Source: Aplectana chamaeleonis (taxonomy: Eukaryota; Nematoda; Chromadorea; Rhabditida; Cosmocercidae). Taken from it: 64,000 nucleotides of DNA. Positions within the stretch are counted from its first letter, which is position 1. Every line of letters starts with the position of its first letter. A program made the position numbers and the translations under genes. Of this stretch, positions 1 to 12,191 are shown piece by piece. Below the pieces are notes generated by a model. The model did not search any database and was not told the origin of the DNA. It saw only the letters and a program-made list of their open reading frames with translations. Location: positions 186,001 through 250,000 of the forward strand of contig JAPDOI010000039.1 in NCBI GenBank assembly GCA_029168955.1, written 5' to 3'.

Positions 1-15
1 ACGAAGCGCCGAGCA

Positions 16-99
16 ACGTGGGCGGGATCCAACTAGGAGCGCACCCAAGGTCGGGAAAGGTGGACAGGACCCAACTAGGAGCGCACATAGCGTCGGGAA
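16..99 (+). repeat. Minisatellite fragment, about 42-bp unit
   Basis: Two degenerate units built on GGGACCCAACTGGGAGTGCG-like words. The same unit resumes at 1874-2045, so the hAT-like element between them was inserted into an existing array. Confidence 0.6.
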
Positions 100-1873
100 C
101 AGGGATGTGCGGAATTTTCTGTTTTCTGTTTCTGTTTTCTGCCCATTTTTGGCCATTTTTTCTGTTTTCTGTTTTCTGTAAAATTAGGCAAAAATTGGAC
201 AGAAAACAGAAAAAAACGTGTACCGCGATTTGCAGCAGGACTGCTTTTTTGGATTTTTCGAAGCTAAGCCGATAGGGTGAGGGTGTACCTCACCCAGGCT
301 CTCTGCAGTTGTTCTAAGCTAGACACTTTTATCTCGCTGTAGTGGTTATCCATTAGGGTGGGAGGAAACGGTGCTCTTCGCTGCACACGGTCGGGTTCGA
401 TCCTCGCCGAGGTGAATTAAAACAACCAACCATCCGGGATCCTTCAATCGGTAACAGATTTATGTAGGAAGTCGGCTGGCCCCCGCAACCCACTAGATAA
501 GCACGAAGCCCATTCCTCTCAAAAGTTGTGTCGCGTCAGTGCCGGCAAAGTACCGCGATCCTTGATTGTGCCTCGACATCGCGGCGATAGTACCGCAGCA
601 GCTCCGCGTTAGAACCTCGCCGGCTCGGCGAGGATGCAGCAGCGAACCCGCGTGGAGTACGATGCACTGCCATGTAAGGTAAAACGAAATTGTCGCCGGT
701 TGAATATACCCAAATTTAAGGTTCATTCCGTATTCCCTTGTGTGCAAAAGCGGCGGTAACCTCTGTCCTTATCATACAAAGGACGAAACGACCGCAGGTG
801 CGAGTTTTTGTTCTTACAACTAGACCCCCTCTAGTTGTCTTATAATTCCTAAATAACTTCATATCAGACACTTTCCCGAAGCCGCTGCGGCGTAATCGCG
901 GAGCCGAAACGCTAGGCCGGGATCATACTTCGCGCGACCAGCGACGGCGACAGTGCACATTAGGCATATCGATTTTCGGTCGATATGTATTTTAAACATT
1001 GCGTCGCGTCGCTCGTTGCTGGAAGTATGATCCCGGCCATACTGTCGGGTCCCCGCTATAGCAACTCGGTAGTGCCGCCGCGGCTCCGCGATAGTGCCGC
1101 TTCGGTGCCTGCACGCGTCAAAGCGGCAGTATCGCGGAGCAGCAGCGGCAATTTCTCTCAGAGTCAAGCCTCTACGAATACCCGCTCCCCAGCGTACCCG
1201 CTTTGGTAGAGCGGGGTAATGTTGGCCCAAACTGTACCATGCACGCAAAACTAAATACGTGGTTTAATTCACTGCGACGCAGATTGCACAGAATTCAGTT
1301 AAGATGAAGCGCCAAGAAATTGATGGTGAGCCTATGAGGCAGATGATAATTCTGCCACAGAGGTACGAGAGGCTCTCAACGGTGGAGCGAACGACGCGTC
1401 AGATCATTAATACTTTAACGGCACAAGAGCGCGGTACGGGCGTGACTTTCAGCTCTGAGGAGTAGTACAGTGTTCAAACAAGCAGTTATCCCGCAGTGAG
1501 CGTCAAAATATGTACACTCAGAAACGGAAAGCTCGCTTCGACTTCAATACGTACTGCTTGTGCAGGCATATTTATTGAGCTTCTAATAAATAATCGAGCT
1601 TTTATTGCCTGGGAAAAGGAAGGTTTGATGAACATTTGTCACCTCATCGCACTCATAATCTGCAATTCTTGAGCGTCTATACTTTTTGCTCTGGCCAACT
1701 GTAAGGTTTTGCAAATCCAATGAAAGAAGCATAGATCACACAAAAAATGTATAAAAAAAGTTCAATGTTTTGAAAAATTTCGTTTAGTGTACACTGAACA
1801 CGCTTTCTTGATTTGTGAAAATTTTCTGTTTTCTGTTTTCTGTTTCCAAAAATATTTTTTCCGCACATCCCTG
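100..1873. mobile_element. hAT-like element 1 (non-autonomous), 1774 bp
   Basis: Ends CAGGGATGTGCGG and CCGCACATCCCTG are exact inverted copies. They are flanked by an identical 8-bp direct repeat GTCGGGAA (92-99 and 1874-1881), the target-duplication length of hAT transposons. Next to both ends lie runs of the 7-mer TTTTCTG. No transposase frame is visible inside. Confidence 0.85.
328..470 (+). repeat. tRNA-derived SINE-like sequence
   Basis: A box-like GCTGTAGTGGTTATC near 336-350 and a perfect B-box GGTTCGATCC at 394-403, spaced as in a tRNA gene, followed by a non-tRNA AC-rich tail. The cloverleaf does not close, so this is a SINE or pseudo-tRNA. Confidence 0.45.
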
Positions 1874-2045
1874 GTCGGGAAAGGTGGACGGGATCCAACC
1901 CGGAGTGCACACAGCACTAGAAAAATGGCGCGGGACCCAACTGGGAGTGAACAGAGCGTTGGGGAAAGTGTGTGGGACCCAAATGGAAGTGCGCAGAGCG
2001 CCGAAGAAAGTCGGTGAGACTCAAACGGGAGTGCGCAGGCCTTAA
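1874..2045 (+). repeat. Minisatellite fragment, about 42-bp unit
   Basis: About four units of the form GGGACCCAACTGGGAGTG followed by a variable GAGCGC..GAAAG part. It continues the array broken by hAT-like element 1. Confidence 0.7.
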
Positions 2046-2101
2046 GGGGCCCATTATATCCACCCTTTTTCGATGGAAACCTTAGGGAAAATGAATTGAA
2101 A

Positions 2102-2706
2102 TTCTAAACTGTTTTGCTTCGCTATGAAAGGGTTATGATTTGGCAGAGTGGTATCTGTGAGAAGCTCGTAAAAATGTGTGAGATACTTAGTGTATTAGAT
2201 TTAGCTGAGGATTTAACACCGAAGAAACGTTGAAAATTTGTTGAAATGATGTACTACTGATTCGGCGACGCACGTTTTGACTAAACATCGAAAGTTTGGT
2301 GTGGCATTGGAAGGCCAAATCACGCGCTATCTGGAAGCAGACGAATGCTTACAGCTAATTTTTGTTTCTGTTTTATCGCACCTGCCTGATAAGTTTTATT
2401 ATAGGAAAATTAAAGAGGAAGTAAGATCATAAAAGGAGAATGTGAATCCCGTCAGCGCGAATGTGTGTACTCAGTAAGACGCGCGTGATATGGCCTCTTA
2501 ATGCCACACTAAATTTTCGATGTTTAGTGAAAACGTGCACTGCTAAATCAGTAGTACATCATTTCAACAAATTTTCATCGTTTCTTTGGTGTCAAATCCC
2601 CAGCTAAATCTAATGCACTAAGTATTTCAAATCTTGTAACGAGCTTATCACAAATGCCACTCTGCCAAATCATAAGCCTTTGATAGCGAAGCAAAACAGT
2701 TTAGAA
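2102..2706. mobile_element. Long-TIR MITE, family L copy 1
   Basis: Two arms of about 240 bp run inward as inverted repeats. They start from TTCTAAACTGTTTTGCTTCG and end in the complementary CGAAGCAAAACAGTTTAGAA. A related copy is at 40842-41548. No target duplication is clear and no gene is inside. Confidence 0.7.
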
Positions 2707-2717
2707 TCCACCGCTAT

Positions 2718-3902
2718 GAAGGATGATGCCTATCAGTGCAATCAAGCGATATCAGCACTTCCTTGACTTGATCATTCCTGTAATCTGAATGTTCATTTGT
2801 TCATATCGAGGGTCGGACAGAGGTAGGGAGGCGCAACGAGATAACTTTCAAAGCCGTTTTCATCGAACTGTGGCCCGTTTCCGCTGCTTTCTTCGACCCT
2901 ATCTCTTCTAGCGTCCGCCAGCTTAGTGCTTCAGGCCCTAGTTATACACCGGCGGGACGCTGCGGAAATAGCAAGACAACTATCACTTATATGCGCCCTA
3001 ACTGCGCTCAGGCATGCCAAAAGGAACGGTAGTCGCAGAAAAACGCGCCGGAAGGCCGCACGGAGCAGTTATACACGCCGCGGCACCGTATACTGCATCC
3101 TTACGGGACCTGCCCTGTTGGAAATTTGCCAATTTCCACCAGCTGATTATTTTCCAGATTTAAAATTGTTGAAACATTACCAAAACGACATTACAAGCAC
3201 TGTAATGACGAGAGGAATTGATTATCAGTACTACTCTGCAAATAAAAAGTGTCAGAAGCGAAAAAACCGATAAAATACCATCAAAAACGCCTGGAAATTT
3301 TTGTCCGCAGTATTGCGTCAAAGACGCCGAAGACGCAACATTGCAGACAAATCCCAGATTCACGCAGCAAGCGGCGGCAATGTCATCGCGAGACGTTTTC
3401 ATTCCGCTGGTGTATAACTAGGGCCTCACACTGAAACCTTGATAACGAGATTCATCGTGGACACTGCCTTTAAGTGAAGTCAAGTAAACTGGCATGTTCT
3501 GCAGCATTATTTACTTTGCTGGGTTCATTTTATGTCACTAACGATAACCATTTTGCCGTATATGGTGCAGATGACACTTACACACGATGGCGGCATTTCC
3601 GCGTTCGCCGCGCGCGCGACACTCATCGGACCGTAACGCGTACGCAAGCAGGTGAGCAGTGTTATTGAGCCGAAAAATTCAGTAGTGATCTGCTTTAATC
3701 GCGCGGTGCTGACGCCCACCCGGCTTACTTTCTGGAGGATATGTTGTATCGGTTTATTATGCCGTATTTACTCTAATAGAAGTACACCTCTATTTGAAGT
3801 ACACCTCTCTTAGAAGTACTTAATAATAGAGGTCTGAGTATTAGAAGTACACGCTCTATTTGAAGTACACCTCTTTTAGAAGTACACCTCTTTTAGAAGT
3901 AC
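2718..3902. repeat. Tandem duplication, unit 1 (1185 bp)
   Basis: Repeated with only a few substitutions at 3903-5078. The unit carries the right half of a TTAA MITE (ending about 3470) and a cluster of 15-bp TACTTCTA-type repeats. The short open frames inside look incidental: both copies keep them only because the duplication is recent. Confidence 0.9.
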
Positions 3903-5078
3903 GAAGGATGATGCCTATCAGTGCAATCAAGCGATATCAGCACTTCCTTGACTTGATCATTCCTGTAATCTGAATGTTCATTTGTTCATATCGAGGGTCG
4001 GACAGAGGTAGGGAGGCGCAACGAGATAACTTTCAAAGCCGTTTTCATCGAACTGTGGCCCGTTTCCGCTGCTTTCTTCGACCCTATCTCTTCTAGCGTC
4101 CGCCAGCTTAGTGCTTCAGGCCCTAGTTATACACCGGCGGGACGCTGCGGAAATAGCAAGACAACTATCACTTATATGCGCCCTAACTGCGCTCAGGCAT
4201 GCCAAAAGGAACGGTAGTCGCAGAAAAACGCGCCGGAAGGCCGCACAGAGCAGTTATACACGCCGCGGCACCGTATACTGCATCCTTACGGGACCTGCCC
4301 TGTTGGAAATTTGCCAATTTCCACCAGCTGATTATTTTTCAGATTTAAAATTGTTGAAACATTACCAAAACGACATTACAAGCACTGTAATGACGAGAGG
4401 AATTGATTATCAGTGCTACTCTGCAAATAAAAAGTGTCAGAAGCGAAAAAACCGATAAAATACCATCAAAAACGCCTGGAAATTTTTGTCCGCAGTATTG
4501 CGTCAAAGACGCCGAAGACGCAACATTGCAGACAAATCCCAGATTCACGCAGCAAGCGGCGGCAATGTCATCGCGAGACGTTTTCATTCCGCTGGTGTAT
4601 AACTAGGGCCTCACACTGAATTCTTGATAACGAGATTCATCGTGGACACTGCCTTGAAGTGAAGTCAAGTAAACTGGCATGTTCTGCAGCATTATTTACT
4701 TTGCTGGGTTCATTTTATGTCACTAACGATAACCATTTTGCCGTATATGGTGCAGATGACACTTACACACGATGGCGGCATTTCCGCGTTCGCCGCGCGC
4801 GCGACACTCATCGGACCGTAACGCGTACGCAAGCAGGTGAGCAGTGTTATTGAGCCGAAAAATTCAGTAGTGATCTGCTTTAATCGCGCGGTGCTGACGC
4901 CCACCCGGCTTACTTTCTGGAGGATATGTTGTATCGGTTTATTATGCCGTATTTACTCTAATAGAAGTACACCTCTATTTGAAGTACACCTCTCTTAGAA
5001 GTACTTAATAATAGAGGTCTGAGTATTAGAAGTACACGCTCTATTTGAAGTACACCTCTTTTAGAAGTACACCTCTTT
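3903..5078. repeat. Tandem duplication, unit 2
   Basis: Direct copy of 2718 onward at an offset of 1185 bp. It ends within the 15-bp repeat cluster where the next sequence begins (CCGGAGTGG). Near identity to unit 1 implies a young event, or an assembly artefact. Confidence 0.9.
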
Positions 5079-6463
5079 CCGGAGTGGACCCCCGGTACTT
5101 GGGTAAAGGATTGGCAACACAAATGTGGCATTTGAGAGAGACCAGTTTGCCCGAGATTTTTTCAATAATGTGAGGTTTGAATATTCACAAAAAAAAACTA
5201 TCAGCCATCCCTTTCTTGGTCACAGATTGCTTGTATGGGACAACTTACGATGAAACCTCAGCGAACTTCAAATGACCAGGAAAAAACGCAGAGCCAAAGT
5301 TCGACATTGGTGTTATTCGCGGCGAATGCACGGAGTTTATTTAGGTTCTTCACAAATATTTTTGTTTGATTGAGTTTTAGTCAAAGTCGACTTGTTTTGG
5401 CTTTAGACGTTGACTTTAGCGGCGCTTGAAAAACCAAGATTCCCCAGCGTTACGAAGATTGGATCATTTACGTATAGAGATCACTGATACGACGAGGAAA
5501 TCAGAAACCACCAATGGTAGACTTTACCTATAGTGGATTGTGGAGGCAAAGAAGTCGCTTCTAGAAAAGCTGTTGTCAGGTCGTTTAAGAACCGCGCCTT
5601 TCAATCGCTATGGGCGGCTCGAAAGGCGATCAGTTAAAGGCAGTGTTTACAATAAATTTCACTTCACTCGGTTTTACGGAAGGTCTGGTGCCCTGTATAG
5701 CAAGGCATGCTTGAAAACCACGCGAAAGACGCGTTTTTGAGCCAAAGTAGGCCCTTCCTTTTTTACGCTGATTTTTGAGCGTGGAGGAATTGACCTCTAT
5801 GAAGGTGCAATCAAGCGATCAGCTCACTTATCAGTACTTCCTTGACTTGATTATTTCTGTAATCTGAGTCTTCATTTGTTCACATCGAGGGGGTGGAAGT
5901 GGAGCACCGGGCGGTTTTGGGACACCAAAACGCTTGTTTGCAGCCGTTATTTTGCCACTCCTGGCTTGTTTTTTACCGTTTTTTCTACACTGGGAGCCTA
6001 GAATCCTCCTCGCCTATCATTCCACTGTGAAAAGTCACCGATGATGTTCATCGTGAACGCTGCCTTTAAATTGTTCTTAAGCATAACAAGTCGATGATGC
6101 ACGTGTCAACAATATCTAAAGCGAACTTATACATTTTTTGGAAGAAATTAACTTGGGAAAGGTGTGAATATATGATATCAGAGATTGTGGAAGCATCAAT
6201 TCAATTGAGCCTAGTCTGAAATTTTATGAAATACAAGTTTTTGGTGTTATACTGGAAATCAAGAAATGTGAAGAGCCTACCATTGGAAATTCAAAAAATT
6301 GCGCCGAATAATAGAAGTGCACCCTCTATTAGAAGTACACCTCTAATAGAAGTACATCAAAAAGAGAGGGCTGAGAATTAGAAGTACAGCCTCTATTTGA
6401 AGTACATATAAAATAGGGGTCTGAGTATTAGAGGTACATGTACTTCTAAAAGAGAAAATACGG
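4947..6463. mobile_element. Possible element with 15-bp-repeat termini
   Basis: Left end CCGTATTTACTC leads into repeats of the form TAGAAGTACACCTCTATT. Right end AAAAGAGAAAATACGG is preceded by the same repeats inverted (6303-6463) and followed by TA. The better preserved relative is at 61157-62331. A TA before the left end is missing, so the boundary there is uncertain. Confidence 0.4.
5638..6065. mobile_element. TTAA MITE, family C copy 1
   Basis: Starts AGGCAGTGTTTAC after TTAA (5634-5637) and ends GTGAACGCTGCCT before TTAA (6066-6069). A related, interrupted copy lies at 29254-30099. Insertion at TTAA with TTAA duplication is the piggyBac-type pattern. Confidence 0.65.
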
Positions 6464-6687
6464 TATATTGTTGACGTAAAGCAACAAGGGCATGCGGTTT
6501 CTAGTCGAGTTCACGGCAGTTCATTAAGTTCGTTACGTTGATCACATATGGACTTCAACCTTTCCCTCTCGAGGCGAAGACTTTGATTCCTGAAAAAGAG
6601 GATTAACCTGTGGTCGTGAATGAACCAGACATACATAATTTTTTTAAAACGACATAAAGATCAAATTGATATCATAAAACTTTTCAG

Positions 6688-6820
6688 ATGAACGTGAGCA
6701 CCTGCCTCTCAGTACTGGAATCTACCAAAGACTTCAACAAGACCGCGCTGGAAGACGTTATCGAGGAGAAAGAAAACGACATATCGTGCAGATCTTCGTC
6801 ACAATAGTGTCGTCTTTGTT
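6688..6820 (+). CDS. Exon-like segment of unknown gene
   Basis: A strong acceptor (ACTTTTCAG) and a strong donor (GTAAGT) flank one open frame of 43 codons. It is basic and then turns hydrophobic at its end (GERKRHIVQIFVTIVSSLL), as at the start of a first membrane segment. No family was recognised. No partner exon was found: a hydrophobic continuation from 6956 is open but soon stops. It may be a relic or a chance exon. Confidence 0.3.
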
Positions 6821-9316
6821 GTAAGTGTTGCTTGAAGACTAACGCAGTAATCATGATCCTATTCCAAAATCTATGCATAGATAATTACGCTACCATATGT
6901 ACTATCTCCATTACTTAAGAAAGGAAAATTGTCGATTATTTACATAACTTTTCAGCTTTCTCACCAGGAAATATTTACAGATCTATGCATGGTTGTATTT
7001 AAATTACACTTCCCCATTGTACTGTCGTTAATTAACCTTATCTTCTCTCCTTATTCATGGTTAGATGCCTTTTGGTAGCTATGTAGGTACACTAGATTCA
7101 TATAATTTTAGTCAATATCCGTCTTCAGTTAAATACTCGATATTCAGCTCATAAACTGTGCCATTTTGGTTAGCCTATCGCGTCTACCCTTTCTAGAGTA
7201 TTTCTAAAGAGCCTTCATATCGATTACCACCAACAGCGGTGCGATGGGCCATGGTGAAGTATAGCTGGAGACTAGGAAGTTCCAACGATAAGCCATCGCT
7301 CACTGCTGGTGATAATCGAAGTTAGGGCTTTTCAGGAATTCCCAAACCTCATTACATGTATAGTTGCTTACGGATCAAGTTATAGTTCATCAAAACGGCG
7401 CGACATCGACTGCATTTGCAATGTGTTTCTCTGTTCTGTCTTTATAGGAGCGAAACCAAGGTCCGCAACTGCGCGCAACTAGTGGCCGTACACATGAAAC
7501 CGCGGGCGCAGGAAGGGGCTTACCCCCTCTCTCCCGTGCCCGGCTTATGGCAACCAATGTTGAGCGTCCCGGGACCGGATTCCTTAACACTTAAAGGCAT
7601 CGTACGCGCTGAAAACCACTCACCGTTTTCTCTGTTCAAACGATTCTCTGGGCCCACCTAAGAAGGTAGGGAGAGTTTGTCCGGTCGAAAACGCCTTATT
7701 GTGAAGATAATTGAGGTTGAATGTCTCAAATTCCGTCGAAAGGCCGGCCCTCCGTCAGTCATCTGACACAATTTGCTGTCAGCCATCATATAAGCAAATT
7801 TTCAGCATTTGATACAGTGCAACTGAGGGGAAGTTGATGGAATATACCAAACGATTACGTGAATAATGACTTTTCTACACACATCGATTAACCTTTCCTT
7901 CTTAACAAATCACGTGAAAGAAAGATGAACTTCATTTGATCGTGAGATCGCCGGCCAAAACAGCTATCTCTAACGATCGACTCTTCCTTTGTCAAAAGTC
8001 GATTGAGATATTTTGGGTCTAAAAAAGGGGTTTTCAGTGGACTCTTGGCTGTTTTTTCAACGTAGCTGTTATATAGGGAACTATAGCTCTCATTATATAT
8101 GGAAAACTCGTAAACGAAATCCATCGTGAACGATGCCTTTAAGAGACAGCGTGTCCACACTGCGCACCCACGGCTGTTTTGCCCCTCGGACCGCATGTCC
8201 ACACTGGGCATCCACGCCATATAACTTTCAATATTTTCTGAAGTTCTAATGCGTGAAGTCCTCCTCGAATACGAATAGGTTCTTAATAATGTATACTATT
8301 TACATTCACAGTGGTCAAGCATTTTGAGTGTTCTTAGTAATTTTACTACAACCTCTTAAAATGGCACTTTTCGATTTTTCGAGCTTTTTTGGTCGGAGAG
8401 AAATTGTCCCAAACTTGATTGTCGGAATAGCAGTGCCACCAATTTGAGATAAGTGCAGTAAAAATTCTGCTGTCTTGACCCCGAGGGTCATTCGAGCTGC
8501 TGCACAAGGTTCCGGTGTTTACTCTACAGTTTCCAATGAAATTTCCGTCGATTGTGGTATGCTAGCCATCGTTCATCTTTATTTCAGATTTCGCTCAATT
8601 ACGAGAGGGAAATAACTTGGGGGTGGGAGTGAAAACCTGTGAATAGTTCGATGCTCGAAATTTTGCTGATACTTCACTATAGGGTGTATTTGGAGGTCTC
8701 GACGAACAATCACATGGTGTTTTTTCACGATTTTCAAAAGCACCGTTGTTGTCTGCCGTTCGTTATCCGTTGACAAACGTTTGAGGTTTTGGTGCGACTT
8801 CGCTCAGGTGGTCATTTGGGGGGGGGGGTGATTATAAATCTGATTCCCATTCTGAGATCTTTGATGAAATGTTCATCGGTTACATCGGACGATTTCGCAG
8901 GTCAAACTTTATGAGTCCGCCGAAAGTTTTCCATGAGGTTCAATAGGACATTGCATACTAGAAGTTCGTTCATTTTTCAAATTTTCAATACTCTAGGTTG
9001 GCTCCGCATTGCACAGTTCTGGCCGTTACCTGTAACCTGCAGAAAATTCTGGAAGTACAGAGACAAACGTTTCCTTTGTGACTAGCACGCCCAAAAATTT
9101 GCGAAAAGTGTTTCAAAGCACCTTGGGCATGCAAAGTTGAAATACCTTCCAAAATCAAGAAAAAGCAGGTTCGTAAGAAAGCGGTGGATCATTGCTCCAC
9201 TATGGCCTTACTTCAATTCTTTATTTACTTTCTGTATTCTCAGCTGGAGTGGAAATGGAGTACTGGTTGTGTAAGTAAGAAAGCCTGCTCCGATAAAAAT
9301 GGTTCCCAGCGGACCG
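6821..9316. other. No gene seen; MITE remnants
   Basis: Mostly AT-rich sequence without a convincing exon. Around 7650-7800 it resembles part of the inverted-repeat element at 56990-57260 (shared GTAGAGTTTGT and GAATTCCGTC-like words). At 8149-8217 there is an imperfect direct repeat built on TGTCCACACTG. A run of ten G lies at about 8820. Confidence 0.5.
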
Positions 9317-9492
9317 CGTGTCCACACAGGGACAGGGGCTCTCTACACACCGAGGGAGGAGTTGTCCCGTTTTCGCAGCTCTAAACGTCACGCCACTCAA
9401 CGCCCGCGAAGTGGTCCCGAGTGGAATTAGAGCCGCAAAAGGCTGGACAACTCCCCCGGTGTGCACAGAGCCCCTGTCCCGTCCACACATGT
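9317..9492. repeat. Palindromic repeat (MITE-like)
   Basis: TGTCCACACAGGGACAGGGG at the left is the complement of the right end near 9470-9490. The arms are about 75 bp and surround a short centre. Likely a small inverted-repeat element; target duplication not resolved. Confidence 0.55.
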
Positions 9493-10137
9493 CACCCACG
9501 GAAACGATTAGCTGTGGAGCGCACCGGTCGGCCGTGAAAATTCGCCATGGAGCAGGCGGTCTCTTAAGTGTTAATGCGGAAGTGCTGGGTAGGAGTAAAG
9601 GCGTCGGCACGTTTGATGGTTACCCTGCAAAAGTTTTCCTGAAACAACAGCTGTTTCCTTTGTTCCAGACCTAGCGGGTTAGGAAAACACATTTTTAACC
9701 CAGGAACAGAAAAAAAGTGAAAATTTTTTACACAGTGCTATAGACCACACCGCATGCAGTGCAATGTCCCTCTCTACCTGGAGGACAGACCACACAGGAG
9801 TTGTGCAAATGAGATCGTGAAGACGGCTTTGGATAAGTCGCGTTATAAGGTTATTAGGGGAGATGTGAATAACTGCGACAGGACTCGATACCCTTTTCTG
9901 CACCCTATGCAAAAGCTATGATAAATAGCACTTGAATGCCATTTCTCGCTCTGAAAGTACACGAAGATAGCTTTCAATACCCTTGTCATTATTTAAATTC
10001 TTCGCACTGGAAGAGAAGAAACTCGTTGAAAGTCGTGAAAGTCGAATGAAAGGAGTTGGCAAGCGGTTGAAGGTCGTTTTCTAGAAAAAAACTTTCCAAA
10101 AAAGGAACGAACGACTGGAAATGATCCATAAATAATT

Positions 10138-10418
10138 TCTATACTCTGTTTATCTTTAATTGCACAAAAAACGGTCCGCCAGTAGTCCTCTAATGGGCCG
10201 GCTAGTACCGTAGTTTACGTCCACGACGCGTTCTCGGCAGACCCGGGTGTGCACAGTGGCAGGGTGGGTGGCCGAGTGACGGCATTGATGAATCGATCGC
10301 TCAGCACACCCGGGTCTGCCGAGAACGTGTCGTGGACGTAAACTACGGTACTAGCCGGCCCATTACAGGACTATTGGCGGACCATTTTTTGTGCAATTAA
10401 AGATAAACAGAGTATAGA
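10138..10418. mobile_element. Near-perfect palindromic MITE, 281 bp
   Basis: The arms of about 115 bp are nearly identical when inverted (CGTAGTTTACGTCCACGACG against its complement) and enclose about 45 bp. TATACTCTG / CAGAGTATA at the ends is compatible with a TA duplication. Confidence 0.75.
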
Positions 10419-10568
10419 TAGGTGAAAAAGTGACTTTTTAAGGACCGAACTTGACCACGTTCTATAAAGTCAGGTAAAAGTGAAATGTAGGCTTTTCATC
10501 CTTACTACTAAATCTGTCTCACCGGATCGAAAAGTTCATTATGCGGAATTTTGGTAAGTTCTCTGAAT

Positions 10569-10946
10569 TCATAACGGAAAATGATTTGCTTCTGTAGAAT
10601 TCAACTGGAGTAAAACAGAACCCACGAGAGCAGCAAATGTTCGAATTAGGTGAAGGAAGTGGGATGTGATTCCAACAGATTTTTTGTGCCCTTCTATCAT
10701 CTCTTCTCCAGTTCTGCTGGGAGTGTAGATATGTGTAATAGCGTTATTTTCAGTGGCGTTCTTGATGCATTTAATGACGATAATTTCATCGGTACTCAGA
10801 TTATGATGATGAGGGAAATCCATCCATCGCCTAGTGAAAAGCAGCACAACGACATGGTTTTCGATTGTTTCCCTCCGCTCAATGAATATACGAATATAAG
10901 GATTCCGAATTGCGCAACCGCTTATGAGCCCAAAAATTTCCATCAC
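10569..10946 (-). CDS. Unrecognised open frame, 125 aa
   Basis: A minus-strand frame of 125 codons, open a little further upstream to about 11010. It is unusually long for this AT-rich stretch and free of obvious repeats. The product would be basic with one hydrophobic patch near the C-terminus (FAALVGSVLLQL). I recognise no domain, see no splice partners and cannot exclude chance. Confidence 0.15.
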   Translation of the reverse strand: MMEIFGLISGCAIRNPYIRIFIERRETIENHVVVLLFTRRWMDFPHHHNLSTDEIIVIKCIKNATENNAITHIYTPSRTGEEMIEGHKKSVGITSHFLHLIRTFAALVGSVLLQLNSTEANHFPL

Positions 10947-11331
10947 GGTTTTCCGGGACTCGTTAACCGTAGCTTCACTTGTGGTTAGTCTTTTCCCAAT
11001 ATTTTATACATCTACGGGACCTGTACATGATTTTTTACCGTTCCATGCTAACACTTGCAGAAGGATGCAGCTGTCGAAGGATTTCTCGGGGAAGATTTCT
11101 ATTTCATGCTTAATATTGATAGACAAGCCCAAAATGTGCGACATCCAATTATTTATTTATTTATTTATGACTTACGTGGATATGCATCACACGCGGTATA
11201 AAAAACAACATTGATAAGGAAAACCCAAGAAGCAACAAGAAATTCAGTAGAAATCAGGAATGTGGTAAACTGCGAAGATCCTCACTCAGGTACCTGTCGA
11301 TGAGCCTTTTGTACATGAACAATGATTTTGG

Positions 11332-12190
11332 CTAAGCATGGGGTTTGGAAAATCTTGAAAAGTCGGAGTCCTCTCTCTGTGTAAAAAAGGAGGCCCGTGC
11401 AGTGGATTTCGCTCTTGGATAAAGTATTTTGATTGGGTAACCTCTTGTATTCGAAGCCAGAATTGTGTAAAAATCGCTAGGAGAAAGACAAACTTTCCCC
11501 GTAAACATTTTATAAATCATGATGAGATCGTAGCACCTTCTGCGCAGGGCAAGAGAAGACAACCTAAAATTAGTATTCCGATCAGAAGCTGAAGGGATTG
11601 TGGTGTAGTCATAACCATGCAGTCGAATCCAAAGTTTTCTCGTGAAACTGTTCTGCACTGACTCAATTCATTTTATGTTGTATTGGAAATGAGGGCTAAA
11701 AACTGTTGTACCGTATTCAAGTATGGGACGAACATATGATTTATAGGCGGTCAAAAGATGCGTTTCCGATTTGGTGGAGAGAGACTTGAAAATGTGAACC
11801 ACCCTTTCAGATCTTTTAGCAATGGATTCGCAATGTTCCGTGAAGTCAAGCTTTCCATCAATGATGAAACCCACATCGCGCAGAGTTGACGGCTTCTATT
11901 TGCACCTGACCAAGGAGATAATTGTACCTAGGTACACAATCAATTTTACCGAGGCGTAAACATTTAGTTTTCGGTGTTGATAGCGGAAGTTTCCATTTGA
12001 CAGATCACTCAGCAATAGCAGTGATAGCTGACTGGATAGCCAAGTTGTCTTCATGTTTAGAGATGTTCCGATAGATCTTTATATCATCAGCAAACATTTG
12101 ACATGATACACCAAAGTTGTTAACCAGGTCCGGAATTTCAGAAGTGTAAATAACCAAAATAATGGGAGATAGCACTCCACCCTGACGTAC
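11332..12190 (-). pseudogene. Reverse transcriptase fragment, active site to C-terminus
   Basis: In shifted frame: VRQGGVLSPIILVIY, then the active-site box QMFADDIKIYR near 12070-12120. Next come the thumb and C-terminal piece YVRPILEYGTTVFSP (about 11700) and LRRRCYDLIMIYKMFTGKV (about 11500), typical of CR1/Jockey elements. Several frame changes break it. Confidence 0.8.
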
Positions 12191-12191
12191 A

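Noticed and set aside
337..403. Functional tRNA gene with good A and B boxes
   Set aside because: The stems do not close and the tail is SINE-like; it lies inside a transposon.
2926..4853. Pairs of identical small open frames (115, 80, 67, 64 codons) as a duplicated gene
   Set aside because: They overlap on both strands and simply repeat because the 1185-bp unit is duplicated; no splice sites or recognisable domain.
9184..9674. Overlapping open frames of 66-129 codons on both strands as a gene
   Set aside because: They run through a palindromic repeat and reflect its GC-rich arms; no domain and no splice context.
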